From Methylotenera_A sp031369365 (GTDB taxonomy: Bacteria; Pseudomonadota; Gammaproteobacteria; Burkholderiales; Methylophilaceae): 53,728 bases of DNA. Shown here in pieces: positions 7,788-16,486 of the stretch. The stretch lies in contig JANMOP010000009.1 of assembly GCA_031369365.1 (NCBI GenBank), positions 1 to 53,728 of the forward strand, written 5' to 3'. Both the position numbers and the translations under genes were made by a program. Within the stretch, counting starts at the first letter, position 1, and the number at the start of each line of letters is the position of its first letter. Below the pieces are notes generated by a model. The model was not told the origin of the DNA. It did no database searches and saw only the letters and a program-made list of their open reading frames with translations.

Positions 7788-8158
7788 TGCGCGTTGTTGA
7801 TACTTCCGCTTGGATAGAATGGTTAATTGGTAGCCCATTAAAGACGCAATTGAGTGATTTAATGCCAAACCAAGACATTTGCATCGTGCCAACCATTGTG
7901 CAACTAGAGCTTGCAAAATGGTTAATGCGCGAAAAAACTGAGACTGAAGCTGATTTAATGATTGCTTACACACAAAAATGTGTTGTAACCAGCTTAGATA
8001 CCACTATTGCATTAAACGCAGCTAATTTGCATCAACAATATAAATTAGCCACTGCCGATGCCATTGTGTATGCCACAGCATTGCATTTGCAAGCCGATTT
8101 ACTGACTTGCGATGCACACTTTAAAGATTTACCACACGTGATTTATTTGGCCAAATAG
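7787..8158 (+). CDS. vapC: Toxin, PIN-domain ribonuclease (VapC type)
   Basis: VapC toxins are Mg-dependent RNases, often cutting tRNA or rRNA. The 123 residues show the PIN acidic residues: DTSAWIEW near the N-terminus, a central Glu in QLELAKW, ATADAIVYATA, and a final Asp in LTCDAHFKDL. It is a complete, apparently intact toxin translated together with vapB. The target RNA cannot be read from the sequence. Confidence 0.9.
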   Translation: MRVVDTSAWIEWLIGSPLKTQLSDLMPNQDICIVPTIVQLELAKWLMREKTETEADLMIAYTQKCVVTSLDTTIALNAANLHQQYKLATADAIVYATALHLQADLLTCDAHFKDLPHVIYLAK

Positions 8159-8203
8159 AATCTGCCTGAAAATCTTATTAATACTATTTAATACAAAGAC
8201 TTA

Positions 8204-9298
8204 ATGAATATGAACTTAACAGAGCTAGACATCCAAAACGCACTAAAAACCCTTATCGACCCGAATACGGGCAAAGATTTCATCACCAGTAAATCGGCAA
8301 AAAACATCCAAATTACGGGTAACCACGTCAGCGTGGATATTGTGCTGGGCTACCCTGCCAAAAGTGTGATGGGTGCTGTCAAAAACTTAGTTGAAACGCA
8401 TTTAAAAGCGCAGCCAGGCGTTGAAAACGTAACCGTGAACATCGGCAGCCGTATAGTGGCGCACAAGGCGCAGCAAGGCGTAACGCTATTGCCGAATGTG
8501 AAAAATATTATCGCGGTGGCTTCTGGCAAAGGCGGCGTGGGTAAATCGACGACTTCGGTGAATTTGGCATTAGCACTGGCGGCTGAAGGCGCAACCGTCG
8601 GCTTGCTAGACGCCGATATTTACGGCCCAAGCCAGCCACAAATGCTCGGCATTTCAGGCCGCCCAGAAAGTAGCGACGGCAAAAGTATGGAGCCGATGCT
8701 GGCACACGGCATTCAGGCCATGAGTATAGGATTTTTGGTAGACGTGGACACGCCGATGGTATGGCGCGGCCCAATGGTGACGGGCGCGCTAGAGCAATTG
8801 TTGCGCGAAACACGTTGGGATAATTTAGATTATTTGATTATCGACCTACCGCCTGGCACGGGCGATATTCAACTTACCTTAGCGCAAAAAATCCCCGTCA
8901 CAGGCGCGATTATTGTCACCACGCCGCAAGATATTGCGCTATTAGATGCACGCAAAGGCTTAAAAATGTTCGAGAAAGTCGGCATTCCTATCTTGGGCAT
9001 TGTAGAAAACATGAGCACGCATATTTGCAGCAATTGTGGCCATGAAGAACACATATTTGGCGCGGGCGGCGGGCAAAAAATGTGTGATGATTACAAGGTA
9101 GATTTGCTCGGCAGCCTGCCGCTAGATATTAGCATACGCGTACAAACCGATAGCGGAAAACCCACAGTGATTGCCGAACCTGATTCTAAAATAGCCAGTA
9201 TTTACAAAGCCATAGCCCGCAAAGCAGCAATTAAAATCGCCAATGCCAGCTTAGATCATAGCGGGAAGTTTCCGAATATTGTGATTCAGAATACTTAA
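8204..9298 (+). CDS. apbC: Iron-sulfur cluster carrier ATPase, Mrp/ApbC family
   Basis: Mrp/ApbC proteins bind and transfer Fe-S clusters to target enzymes in the cytosol. The 364 residues start with a MIP18/DUF59-type domain (about 1-85). A deviant P-loop GKGGVGKST follows at 108-116, as do the switch motifs LLDADIYGPSQP and DYLIIDLPPGTGD. The bridging cysteine pair CSNCG, used to hold the cluster between two monomers, lies near residue 272. ATG at 8210 is an alternative start two codons in. A peroxiredoxin gene begins three bases after its stop. Confidence 0.96.
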   Translation: MNMNLTELDIQNALKTLIDPNTGKDFITSKSAKNIQITGNHVSVDIVLGYPAKSVMGAVKNLVETHLKAQPGVENVTVNIGSRIVAHKAQQGVTLLPNVKNIIAVASGKGGVGKSTTSVNLALALAAEGATVGLLDADIYGPSQPQMLGISGRPESSDGKSMEPMLAHGIQAMSIGFLVDVDTPMVWRGPMVTGALEQLLRETRWDNLDYLIIDLPPGTGDIQLTLAQKIPVTGAIIVTTPQDIALLDARKGLKMFEKVGIPILGIVENMSTHICSNCGHEEHIFGAGGGQKMCDDYKVDLLGSLPLDISIRVQTDSGKPTVIAEPDSKIASIYKAIARKAAIKIANASLDHSGKFPNIVIQNT

Positions 9299-9301
9299 AT
9301 A

Positions 9302-9859
9302 GTGAATCTATCTGAACTGCCAAATGATTTGCCAATACCAAGCGATGATGGTGCTGCGAGTCATTTGGTAGGGCTTAATTTTCCTAGCATTCAGTTAAAT
9401 TCTACTGATGGCATTTCGGTTAATTTAAATAACTTTATTGGCTGGAGTGTCATCTATTTTTACCCAATGACTGGACAACCAGAAGTATCATTACCTGAAG
9501 GTTGGGATAGCATTCCAGGAGCGCGCGGCTGCACGCCACAATCTTGCAGTTTTAGAGATCATTTTGACGAATTGGCAGCGTTGAATGTTAAAGTCTATGG
9601 CTTAAGTACGCAAACAAGCGCGTATCAGCTTGAAGCTAAAACTCGCTTACATTTACCATTTACACTAATAAGTGATAGTCAATTGCAACTTAAAAGCGTC
9701 CTGACTCTTCCAACATTTGATGTTGGTAAGCTTGAGCTCTACAAACGCCTAACGATAATTATGAATAACAATAAAATTGTTAAAGTTTTCTATCCGGTTT
9801 TTCCACCCGATAAAAATGCAAAAGACGTGATTGCTTGGTTAAAAAGTAATAGGGGCTAA
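9302..9859 (+). CDS. Peroxiredoxin (AhpC/TSA family)
   Basis: Peroxiredoxins reduce peroxides through a reactive Cys. In this 185-residue protein the active-site region is GARGCTPQSCSFRDH near residues 74-88. That gives a CxxxxC pair as in BCP/PrxQ-like enzymes with an intrasubunit disulfide. The fold continues with KVYGLSTQTSAYQLEAKTRLHLPF. The start is GTG, three bases past apbC, without a clear Shine-Dalgarno, which suggests coupling with apbC. Protection of the Fe-S carrier from peroxide is inferred from position only. Confidence 0.85.
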   Translation: MNLSELPNDLPIPSDDGAASHLVGLNFPSIQLNSTDGISVNLNNFIGWSVIYFYPMTGQPEVSLPEGWDSIPGARGCTPQSCSFRDHFDELAALNVKVYGLSTQTSAYQLEAKTRLHLPFTLISDSQLQLKSVLTLPTFDVGKLELYKRLTIIMNNNKIVKVFYPVFPPDKNAKDVIAWLKSNRG

Positions 9860-9864
9860 CGGAT

Positions 9865-10416
9865 ATGGCAAAAAATAAACACCACACCGCTGAAAAGCTA
9901 ATGGCAACTAGCTATGAAGCCATGGACGAGCGCACCAAGAAAGTCGCACGCCATATCACCGAGCGCAAACATATCTCGCGCAACACCGTACAAGAGCATG
10001 ATGAAACTAAGACTTTCGGCCAGCACGCAGCCGATGCAGTGGCTAAATTTGGCGGTTCTTGGGCGTTTATTATCTTGTTTGGCGTTACTTTGGTTTGTTG
10101 GGTGATTTTAAATTCGTTTATTTTAGTCAATTACAACAAAGCGTTTGACCCCTACCCGTACATACTGTTGAATTTATTTTTGTCCATGTTGGCATCGATT
10201 CAAGCACCAATTATTTTGATGTCGCAAAACCGCCAAAGCGAAAAAGATCGCTTAAACGCCGAGCATGATTACGAGGTAAATTTAAAGGCCGAGCTAGAAA
10301 TTATGCTGCTGCACGAAAAAGTGGATTTGCTGCGCGAAGGACAATGGAGCGAGCTGATTGAGATTCAGAAAGAGCAACTGCAATTATTAAGCGATTTAAT
10401 TGCCAAACAAAATTAG
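9865..10416 (+). CDS. DUF1003 membrane protein
   Basis: The 183 residues contain two adjacent transmembrane helices near 73-95 (WAFIILFGVTLVCWVILNSF) and 105-125 (YILLNLFLSMLASIQAPIILM). The stretch IQAPIILMSQNRQSEKDRLNAEHDYEVNLKAE is the DUF1003 family hallmark. The charged N- and C-terminal parts are predicted cytosolic, the last being a probable coiled coil. It starts five bases after the peroxiredoxin and probably shares its transcript. The function of the family is not established. Confidence 0.9.
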   Translation: MAKNKHHTAEKLMATSYEAMDERTKKVARHITERKHISRNTVQEHDETKTFGQHAADAVAKFGGSWAFIILFGVTLVCWVILNSFILVNYNKAFDPYPYILLNLFLSMLASIQAPIILMSQNRQSEKDRLNAEHDYEVNLKAELEIMLLHEKVDLLREGQWSELIEIQKEQLQLLSDLIAKQN

Positions 10417-10544
10417 CAAACAAAATAAGCCATAAAACCACTGCCACTATTAATTTTACCTAAAAGTGCAGTTACCGTCATTGCGAGCAAGTAGATAAGC
10501 TGAAAGCTAATACCCATGCAGCCTGCAGAGCATCAAATTAATGC

Positions 10545-11255
10545 TTATCGTAACTCAACCTCAAAACAATACACATCTACACCGCAAGCTGGCGTAATTA
10601 AAGCCGCAGGAATTTCCACCCCGCTACGCCAATTATCTACCGCTTCTTGCTTGCCTTTACCCGTTACTAAAAATATAGCTTCATGCGTATTATTTAAACG
10701 GTTCTGAGACATGGTGACGCGCTCTGCTGGCGGTTTTGGTGAGTTAAATACTGGCACAGCGTCTGCGCTATTATCGACTGCATGGCCTGGAAACAGGCTT
10801 GCGGTATGGCCATCTTCACCCAGCCCAAACAGCACCAAATCAAAGGTTCCAATATTTTTAAGCATCTCGGCATACGCCTTTGCGCCTGCAACTGGCCCCA
10901 GCTCGCAAGGGATTGGATAAAACTGATTTGCTGGAATATTCACATGACTTAACCAAGCCTCAGCGGCCATTTTACTATTGCGTTCATCGTGATTCACTGG
11001 CAAACAGCGGTCGTCATTAATAAATACATGCCAATGCGCCCAGTCGGCATCTTGTTTGCTTAAAAGCTGATAAATACTTTTGGGCGTGCTGCCACCAGCA
11101 AGCACAATATAAAAGTTGCCATGATTTTTAATAGCCTTGTCAGCCGCATGCATAATGGCTTGTAGCGCAGCTTGGTTAATATCACCTTGTGAGTAATAAC
11201 TATGCCAGCGCGTGACTTGTTTATTGGGCAGCACAATTGTTTGTGGATTTTGCAT
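10545..11255 (-). CDS. pgl: 6-phosphogluconolactonase
   Basis: Pgl (DevB type) hydrolyses 6-phosphogluconolactone after the Zwf reaction. The 236 residues carry VLAGGSTPKSIYQLL, the substrate-binding loop FINDDRCLPVNHDERNSKMA, and GLGEDGHTASLFPGH, all family signatures. It is divergent from zwf with an 85-base shared promoter region, so the two lactone-forming and lactone-opening steps are paired. In RuMP-cycle methylotrophs this pair feeds oxidation of formaldehyde to CO2 with NADPH production. Confidence 0.96.
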   Translation of the reverse strand: MQNPQTIVLPNKQVTRWHSYYSQGDINQAALQAIMHAADKAIKNHGNFYIVLAGGSTPKSIYQLLSKQDADWAHWHVFINDDRCLPVNHDERNSKMAAEAWLSHVNIPANQFYPIPCELGPVAGAKAYAEMLKNIGTFDLVLFGLGEDGHTASLFPGHAVDNSADAVPVFNSPKPPAERVTMSQNRLNNTHEAIFLVTGKGKQEAVDNWRSGVEIPAALITPACGVDVYCFEVELR

Positions 11256-11340
11256 AAAACTTAAACACCTTTTTCGGTATAATTATATTAAATATTCAAC
11301 CTGCTATTTTAGCTTAAAATAACTTTAAAGACTTTTAATT

Positions 11341-12819
11341 ATGACCAAATCTATTGACCCATGTACCCTTGTGCTATTTGGCGCCAGCGGCAATTTAGCC
11401 CGTGTTAAACTGTTTCCAGGTTTATTTCGGCTAGACTTAATCGGCCGCTTGCCCGCAGAGCTAAAAATCTTAGCAGTTGGCCGCCAAGAAGTGACTTTGC
11501 ACGCGTGGCGCGCCGATATTAAAACTATGCTGGACAGCAAATTTAAAAAAGGTTATGACGCGGCTGCGTTTGAGCGTTTTATTGCGCGTAATTTTTATCA
11601 CGCTAATCCACCAGATGACGCAGATGCATTTATTAAACTTAAAAGCACTTTAAGCGATGAGCACATATTTCCACAAAATTTGGCTTACTTTTTATCGGTG
11701 CGTCCTACCGATTTTGCACCAGTGGTTGAATCACTGGCCAAAGTTGGTTTAACACAAGAAGATAAATACTGGCGCCGCGTGGTGATTGAAAAACCATTTG
11801 GCACCGACCTACCCAGTGCCATTGACTTGCAAGCCGCTATCACTAAGCATTTAAAAGAAAGTCAAATTTACCGCATCGATCATTATTTAGGTAAGTCTGC
11901 GCTGCAAAATATACTGTTGCAACGTTTTACTAACACGCTACTAGAGCCAGTTTGGAACAATCAATATATCGACCACGTGCAGATTACCAATACTGAAATG
12001 CTAGGCGTAGGCGACCGTACGACTTTTTATGACACCACGGGCGCGCTGCGCGATATGATTCAAAGCCATATTCTGCAAACGCTGGCGCTAACCGCCATGG
12101 AGTTGCCGAAAGATTTAACGCCAGAAGGCATGCGCGAAGCCAAAATTAAGGTGTTAGAGCAAATTCGTGCCATACCAGTTAACGAACTCAATAAACATGC
12201 TTTTCGCGCGCAATATGCCGCTGGCGAGGTGAACGGCGAAAAAGTACCAGGCTACCTTGAAGAGTTAGGCAACTCTGATAGCGTAGTGGAAACTTATGCG
12301 GCTTTAAAATTGTTTATTGATAACCCGCGTTGGCAAGGTGTGCCGTTTTATATTCGCACCGCCAAACGCTTGCACGAGGCCGATACGCGCATTGCCATTC
12401 GCTTTAAAAAATCACCGTTGCAAGTGAATAGCCAAGATCAAAACTGGTTAATCATCGGCATTCAACCGCGCGAATGTATCAAAATGGAAATTCAGTCAAA
12501 AATACCAGGCTTAGATATTAAAACGCGTACCATTCAACTGGATGCCGCAAATCGCTTACCAGAAGACGACACGGTAGATGCCTACGAGGCTTTGCTGCTT
12601 AACTTAATGCAGGGCGACAACTCTAATTACCTGCATATTAGTGAGGCTGAAGCACAGTGGCGCTTGGTTGACCCAGTGGTAAAAGCTTGGGCGGCCGATA
12701 AAGTGCCTGTGCATCAATACCCTGCTGGCTCACGCGACCCAGAAGCCTCAAAAGCAATCTTTGAAAGCAAAGACCAGTTTTGGCGGCATAGCATTGAGCT
12801 AGGTGGCGACAAACACTGA
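11341..12819 (+). CDS. zwf: Glucose-6-phosphate 1-dehydrogenase
   Basis: Zwf oxidises glucose 6-phosphate and makes NAD(P)H. The 492 residues show the nucleotide-binding FGASGNLARVKLFPGL, the EKPFG motif and the active-site RIDHYLGK. The first motif has Asn where many family members have Asp (GASGDL); such variants exist. It lies divergent to pgl. After the stop come a repeat element and then the dcd promoter. In this type of organism it is a key enzyme of cyclic formaldehyde oxidation. Confidence 0.97.
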   Translation: MTKSIDPCTLVLFGASGNLARVKLFPGLFRLDLIGRLPAELKILAVGRQEVTLHAWRADIKTMLDSKFKKGYDAAAFERFIARNFYHANPPDDADAFIKLKSTLSDEHIFPQNLAYFLSVRPTDFAPVVESLAKVGLTQEDKYWRRVVIEKPFGTDLPSAIDLQAAITKHLKESQIYRIDHYLGKSALQNILLQRFTNTLLEPVWNNQYIDHVQITNTEMLGVGDRTTFYDTTGALRDMIQSHILQTLALTAMELPKDLTPEGMREAKIKVLEQIRAIPVNELNKHAFRAQYAAGEVNGEKVPGYLEELGNSDSVVETYAALKLFIDNPRWQGVPFYIRTAKRLHEADTRIAIRFKKSPLQVNSQDQNWLIIGIQPRECIKMEIQSKIPGLDIKTRTIQLDAANRLPEDDTVDAYEALLLNLMQGDNSNYLHISEAEAQWRLVDPVVKAWAADKVPVHQYPAGSRDPEASKAIFESKDQFWRHSIELGGDKH

Positions 12820-12837
12820 GTTTATTTAAACATCCTC

Positions 12838-12970
12838 CGTCATTCTGAGCATAGCGAAGAATCCATTTCGACAGTGAAAAATTCTGGATTCTTTCGCGTC
12901 CAAACTTACCGCTTTAGCGGTTTAGATTGGCGGTGAAGACCTTTACGGTCTCGCTATGCTCAGAATGACG
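12838..12970. repeat. GTCATTCTGAGC inverted repeat with a second repeat nested in one arm
   Basis: The left arm starts CGTCATTCTGAGCATAGCG and continues to 12865. The right arm ends TCGCTATGCTCAGAATGACG (12951-12970). The right arm is split by about 57 bases (12893-12950), which contain their own small hairpins (ACCGC-TTTA-GCGGT and GACC-TTTAC-GGTC). A second family member lies at 42222-42310. Confidence 0.85.
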
Positions 12971-12983
12971 AATTAAGAATATT

Positions 12984-13013
12984 TTCACACAATTTTGCAA
13001 TGCACTTTATAAT
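12984..13013 (+). promoter_or_regulatory. Probable dcd promoter
   Basis: TTCACA (12984-12989), an 18-base spacer and a perfect TATAAT (13008-13013). Transcription would start near 13020, giving a leader of about 70 bases before dcd. An inverted repeat AATGCACTT / AAGTGCATT (12999-13007, 13040-13048) overlaps the -10 region and is followed by ATTTTTTAG. Confidence 0.55.
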
Positions 13014-13088
13014 GCCCAATCGAAACCTAGGGCACAATGAAGTGCATTATTTTTTAGCGTAAAGAAACCAAATTATGAGCATAAAACC

Positions 13089-13664
13089 ATGAGTATAAAG
13101 TCGGATAAATGGATACGCCAAATGGCACTCGAACACGACATGATTTCGCCGTTTGAGTCAAATCAAGTTAAGCAAAACGCCGCTGGCGAGCGCATGGTTT
13201 CTTATGGCACGTCAAGCTACGGCTACGATATTCGCTGTAGTAAAGAATTTAAATTGTTTACTAACATTAATAGTACTATTGTTGACCCAAAAAATTTCGA
13301 TCCGAACTCGTTTGTAGAGGTAAATGCCGATTTTTGCATTATCCCGCCCAATTCGTTTGCTTTAGCACGAACAGTCGAATACTTCAAAATCCCACGTAAT
13401 GTGTTGACCATTTGTTTGGGTAAAAGCACTTACGCACGCTGCGGCATTATTGTCAATGTCACCCCGTTTGAGCCAGAGTGGGAAGGTTATGTGACGCTAG
13501 AATTTAGCAATACCACGCCCCTACCAGCCAAGATATACGCCAACGAAGGCTGCGCGCAAGTGCTGTTTTTTGAAGCCGATGCTGATGATGTATGTGAAAC
13601 CAGCTATAAAGATCGTGGTGGCAAGTATCAAGGCCAAGTTGGCGTAACGCTGCCAAAAATTTAG
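13089..13664 (+). CDS. dcd: dCTP deaminase
   Basis: Dcd deaminates dCTP to dUTP, the source of dUMP for thymidylate synthase, which is also encoded in this window. The 191 residues show SSYGYDIRCS and the active-site stretch GKSTYARCGIIVNVTPFEPEW, with the catalytic Glu inside EWEGYVTLE. A six-codon micro-ORF (ATG at 13075, MSIKP) ends with a TGA that overlaps the dcd ATG. It repeats the first bases of dcd. The Arg/Orn/Lys decarboxylase follows after an inverted repeat. Confidence 0.97.
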   Translation: MSIKSDKWIRQMALEHDMISPFESNQVKQNAAGERMVSYGTSSYGYDIRCSKEFKLFTNINSTIVDPKNFDPNSFVEVNADFCIIPPNSFALARTVEYFKIPRNVLTICLGKSTYARCGIIVNVTPFEPEWEGYVTLEFSNTTPLPAKIYANEGCAQVLFFEADADDVCETSYKDRGGKYQGQVGVTLPKI

Positions 13665-13674
13665 TTAAATGCAT

Positions 13675-13747
13675 TTCACCACAGAGACACAGAGGCACAG
13701 AGTTTTGATAGTTTGGTTTTCTCTGTGTCTCTGTGTCTCTGTGGTAA
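13675..13747. repeat. CCACAGAG inverted repeat (copy A1)
   Basis: The left arm contains CCACAGAGACACAGAG and the right arm CTCTGTGTCTCTGTGG, separated by about 18 bases. Each arm is itself a tandem of the unit CACAGAG. It fills most of the gap between dcd and the decarboxylase. Related copies lie at 26701-26876, 35379-35472, 36337-36423 and 47321-47480. Confidence 0.9.
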
Positions 13748-13761
13748 AGGATTGAAATAAT

Positions 13762-16002
13762 ATGAAATTCCGTTTCCCCGTTGTTATTATCGACGAAGAT
13801 TTCCGTTCCGAAAACTCATCAGGTTTGGGCATACGTATGCTCGCCAAGGCGATTGAGTCCGAAGGCGTTGAAGTGCTGGGCGTCACCAGTTATGGCGATT
13901 TAACCTCATTCGCACAACAGCAAAGCCGCGCTTCGGCGTTTATTTTATCCATTGACGATAACGAATTTATTGAAGGCAACCAAGAAGCGCTAGAAAATTT
14001 GCGTAAATTTGTGGATGAAATTCGTTATCGCAATGAGGAAATTCCCATCTTTTTGCATGGTGAAACGCGTACGTCGCGGCATATTCCCAACGAAATTTTG
14101 CGCGAACTTAACGGCTTTATTCACATGTACGAAGATACGCCAGAATTTGTGGCGCGCTATATTTTGCGCGAGGCACGCACTTATTTAGATAGCCTTGCCC
14201 CGCCGTTTTTTAAAGCACTCACCGAGTATGCAGCCGATGGCTCCTACTCATGGCATTGTCCAGGTCATTCAGGTGGCGTGGCGTTTTTAAAATCGCCTGT
14301 TGGCCAAATGTTTCATCAGTTTTTTGGTGAGAATATGTTGCGCGCAGATGTTTGTAACGCGGTTGAAGAATTGGGTCAATTATTAGATCATACAGGGCCT
14401 GTGGCGGCCAGTGAGCGCAATGCAGCGCGTATTTATAATTGCGACCATTTATATTTTGTGACGAATGGTACCTCTACCAGTAACAAAATGGTGTGGAATT
14501 CAACCGTCGCGCCAGGCGATGTCGTGGTGGTGGATCGCAACTGCCATAAATCGATTTTGCACGCGATTATTATGACGGGCGCGATTCCAGTATTTTTGAT
14601 GCCAACGCGCAATCATTTTGGCATTATTGGCCCGATTCCAAAAAGTGAATTTGAATGGGCGAATATTCAAAAGAAAATTGACCGCAACCCGTTTATTCTC
14701 GACAAAACCGCCAAGCCACGCGTGCTCACCATTACGCAATCTACTTATGACGGCGTGTTGTACAACGTGGAAGAAATTAAAGACATGTTGGACGGCAAGA
14801 TTGACACGCTGCATTTTGACGAAGCTTGGTTGCCACACGCCACTTTTCATGATTTTTATGGCGATTATCACGCCATTGGCGAAGGCCGCCCGCGCTGTAA
14901 AGAGAGCATGGTTTTTTCTACGCAATCCACGCACAAATTGCTTGCAGGCTTAAGCCAAGCCAGCCAAATTTTGGTGCAAGATGCCGAAAACAATAAACTA
15001 GACCGCGATATTTTTAATGAAGCGTACTTGATGCACACCTCGACCAGCCCGCAATATTCGATTGTCGCCAGCATTGACGTGGCCGCCGCCATGATGGAAG
15101 CACCAGGTGGCACTGCATTGGTTGAAGAGTCGCTTATGGAAGCCTTAGATTTTCGCCGCGCCCTGCGTAAAGTGGATGAAGAATGGGGCGCCGACTGGTG
15201 GTTTAAAGTGTGGGGGCCAGATGATTTGAGTGAAGAAGGCTTGGAAGCGCGTGAAGCGTGGATGCTACACGCCAATGATGATTGGCACGATTTTGGCAAT
15301 TTAGCGCCAGGCTTTAATATGCTAGACCCCATCAAGGCGACGATTATCACGCCAGGCTTGGATATTAAAGGCAATTTCTCGGATAAATTCGGTATTCCAG
15401 CGGCTATCGTCACCAAGTACTTGGCTGAACACGGCGTCATAGTCGAAAAAACTGGGCTGTATTCGTTCTTCATCATGTTCACAATCGGCATTACCAAAGG
15501 CCGCTGGAATACCATGGTAGCCGCGTTGCAACAATTTAAAGATGATTACGATAAGAACCAACCGCTGTGGAAAGTATTGCCAGAATTTGTACTAAAACAA
15601 CCTAGATACGAAAAAGTGGGCTTGCGTGATTTATGCGACAAAATTCATGCGGTGTATAAAGCTAATGACGTGGCAAAACTCACCACTGAGATGTACTTAT
15701 CTGACATGATTCCCGCCATGAAACCAACCGATGCATTTGCTAAAATGGCGCACCGTAAAATGGATAGAGTGCCGATAGACGAGCTGGAAGGCCGCGTCAC
15801 GGCTGTACTGCTAACGCCCTACCCGCCTGGCATTCCACTATTAATTCCAGGAGAAAAATTTAATAAAGTAATTGTGAATTATCTAAAATTTGCACGCGAG
15901 TTTAATGAGAAATTTCCTGGTTTTGAAACGGATAACCATGGTTTGGTGAAAGAGATTGTGGATGGGAAAGCGGTTTATTATGTGGATTGTGTAGAGAAGT
16001 AA
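13762..16002 (+). CDS. Orn/Lys/Arg decarboxylase (arginine decarboxylase-like)
   Basis: This 746-residue fold-type I PLP decarboxylase makes a di- or polyamine from a basic amino acid. The N-terminal response-regulator-like wing domain covers about residues 1-130. The PLP-binding Lys lies in STHKLLAG (Lys392), preceded by LHFDEAWLPHA with the cofactor-binding Asp. The C-terminal domain contains TPYPPGIPLLIPGE. Betaproteobacterial members are usually annotated arginine or lysine decarboxylase; the substrate cannot be fixed by eye. Its stop codon abuts the convergent folA stop with no spacer. Confidence 0.9.
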   Translation: MKFRFPVVIIDEDFRSENSSGLGIRMLAKAIESEGVEVLGVTSYGDLTSFAQQQSRASAFILSIDDNEFIEGNQEALENLRKFVDEIRYRNEEIPIFLHGETRTSRHIPNEILRELNGFIHMYEDTPEFVARYILREARTYLDSLAPPFFKALTEYAADGSYSWHCPGHSGGVAFLKSPVGQMFHQFFGENMLRADVCNAVEELGQLLDHTGPVAASERNAARIYNCDHLYFVTNGTSTSNKMVWNSTVAPGDVVVVDRNCHKSILHAIIMTGAIPVFLMPTRNHFGIIGPIPKSEFEWANIQKKIDRNPFILDKTAKPRVLTITQSTYDGVLYNVEEIKDMLDGKIDTLHFDEAWLPHATFHDFYGDYHAIGEGRPRCKESMVFSTQSTHKLLAGLSQASQILVQDAENNKLDRDIFNEAYLMHTSTSPQYSIVASIDVAAAMMEAPGGTALVEESLMEALDFRRALRKVDEEWGADWWFKVWGPDDLSEEGLEAREAWMLHANDDWHDFGNLAPGFNMLDPIKATIITPGLDIKGNFSDKFGIPAAIVTKYLAEHGVIVEKTGLYSFFIMFTIGITKGRWNTMVAALQQFKDDYDKNQPLWKVLPEFVLKQPRYEKVGLRDLCDKIHAVYKANDVAKLTTEMYLSDMIPAMKPTDAFAKMAHRKMDRVPIDELEGRVTAVLLTPYPPGIPLLIPGEKFNKVIVNYLKFAREFNEKFPGFETDNHGLVKEIVDGKAVYYVDCVEK

Positions 16003-16485
16003 CTACTTTCTAACATAAATCAAATCACTATATTCAAGACCACTCGCAGCAAGGTGGTCTTTTTTTTCGCTTAAATTCCAATGTGTTAAATCAAGCTCAG
16101 AAAAAAACGCGTCACCTACAAAATCTGCTTTAACTTCGGTTATGTATAGTTTAGTCGCATGTTTCAAACCATCATTATACAACTCTGCTCCGCCAATCAA
16201 AAAAGGCTCGTTATCGTCAGCACATAACATTAATGCGGCTTGCAGACTATGTGCAATCAACGCGCCTTCTACCTGAAAATCTTTATTGCGCGTGACAATT
16301 ATGGTTGTTCGGCCTGACAGCAGGCGCCCAAGCGATTGGTAGGTCTTACGCCCCATAATAATATGATGCCCCATGGTAAGCGCGCGAAAACGTTTTAAAT
16401 CCTCAGGCAGATGCCATGGCAAAGTGTTGTTATTCCCGATTACATTATTATTTGCAACGGCAACGATAAGTGATAATTGTGACAT
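16003..16485 (-). CDS. folA: Dihydrofolate reductase
   Basis: FolA reduces dihydrofolate with NADPH, restoring the folate consumed by thymidylate synthase. The 160 residues match E. coli (159). Visible motifs are IVAVANNNVIGNNNTLPWHLPEDLKRF with the catalytic acidic residue, HHIIMGRKTYQSLGR, and the NADPH-binding FLIGGAELY. It starts one base after the thyA stop, so the two enzymes of the thymidylate cycle are translated together. Confidence 0.97.
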   Translation of the reverse strand: MSQLSLIVAVANNNVIGNNNTLPWHLPEDLKRFRALTMGHHIIMGRKTYQSLGRLLSGRTTIIVTRNKDFQVEGALIAHSLQAALMLCADDNEPFLIGGAELYNDGLKHATKLYITEVKADFVGDAFFSELDLTHWNLSEKKDHLAASGLEYSDLIYVRK

Positions 16486-16486
16486 A

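Noticed and set aside
10471..10491. Start of a CGTCATTGCGAGC repeat before pgl
   Set aside because: Only the first 13 bases are present and no matching arm is found.
13675..13747. CRISPR array
   Set aside because: The tandem CACAGAG units are seven to ten bases long without spacers and are arranged as an inverted repeat.
14500..15515. Minus-strand frames within the decarboxylase gene
   Set aside because: They lie wholly inside a well-supported gene and show no recognisable protein features.
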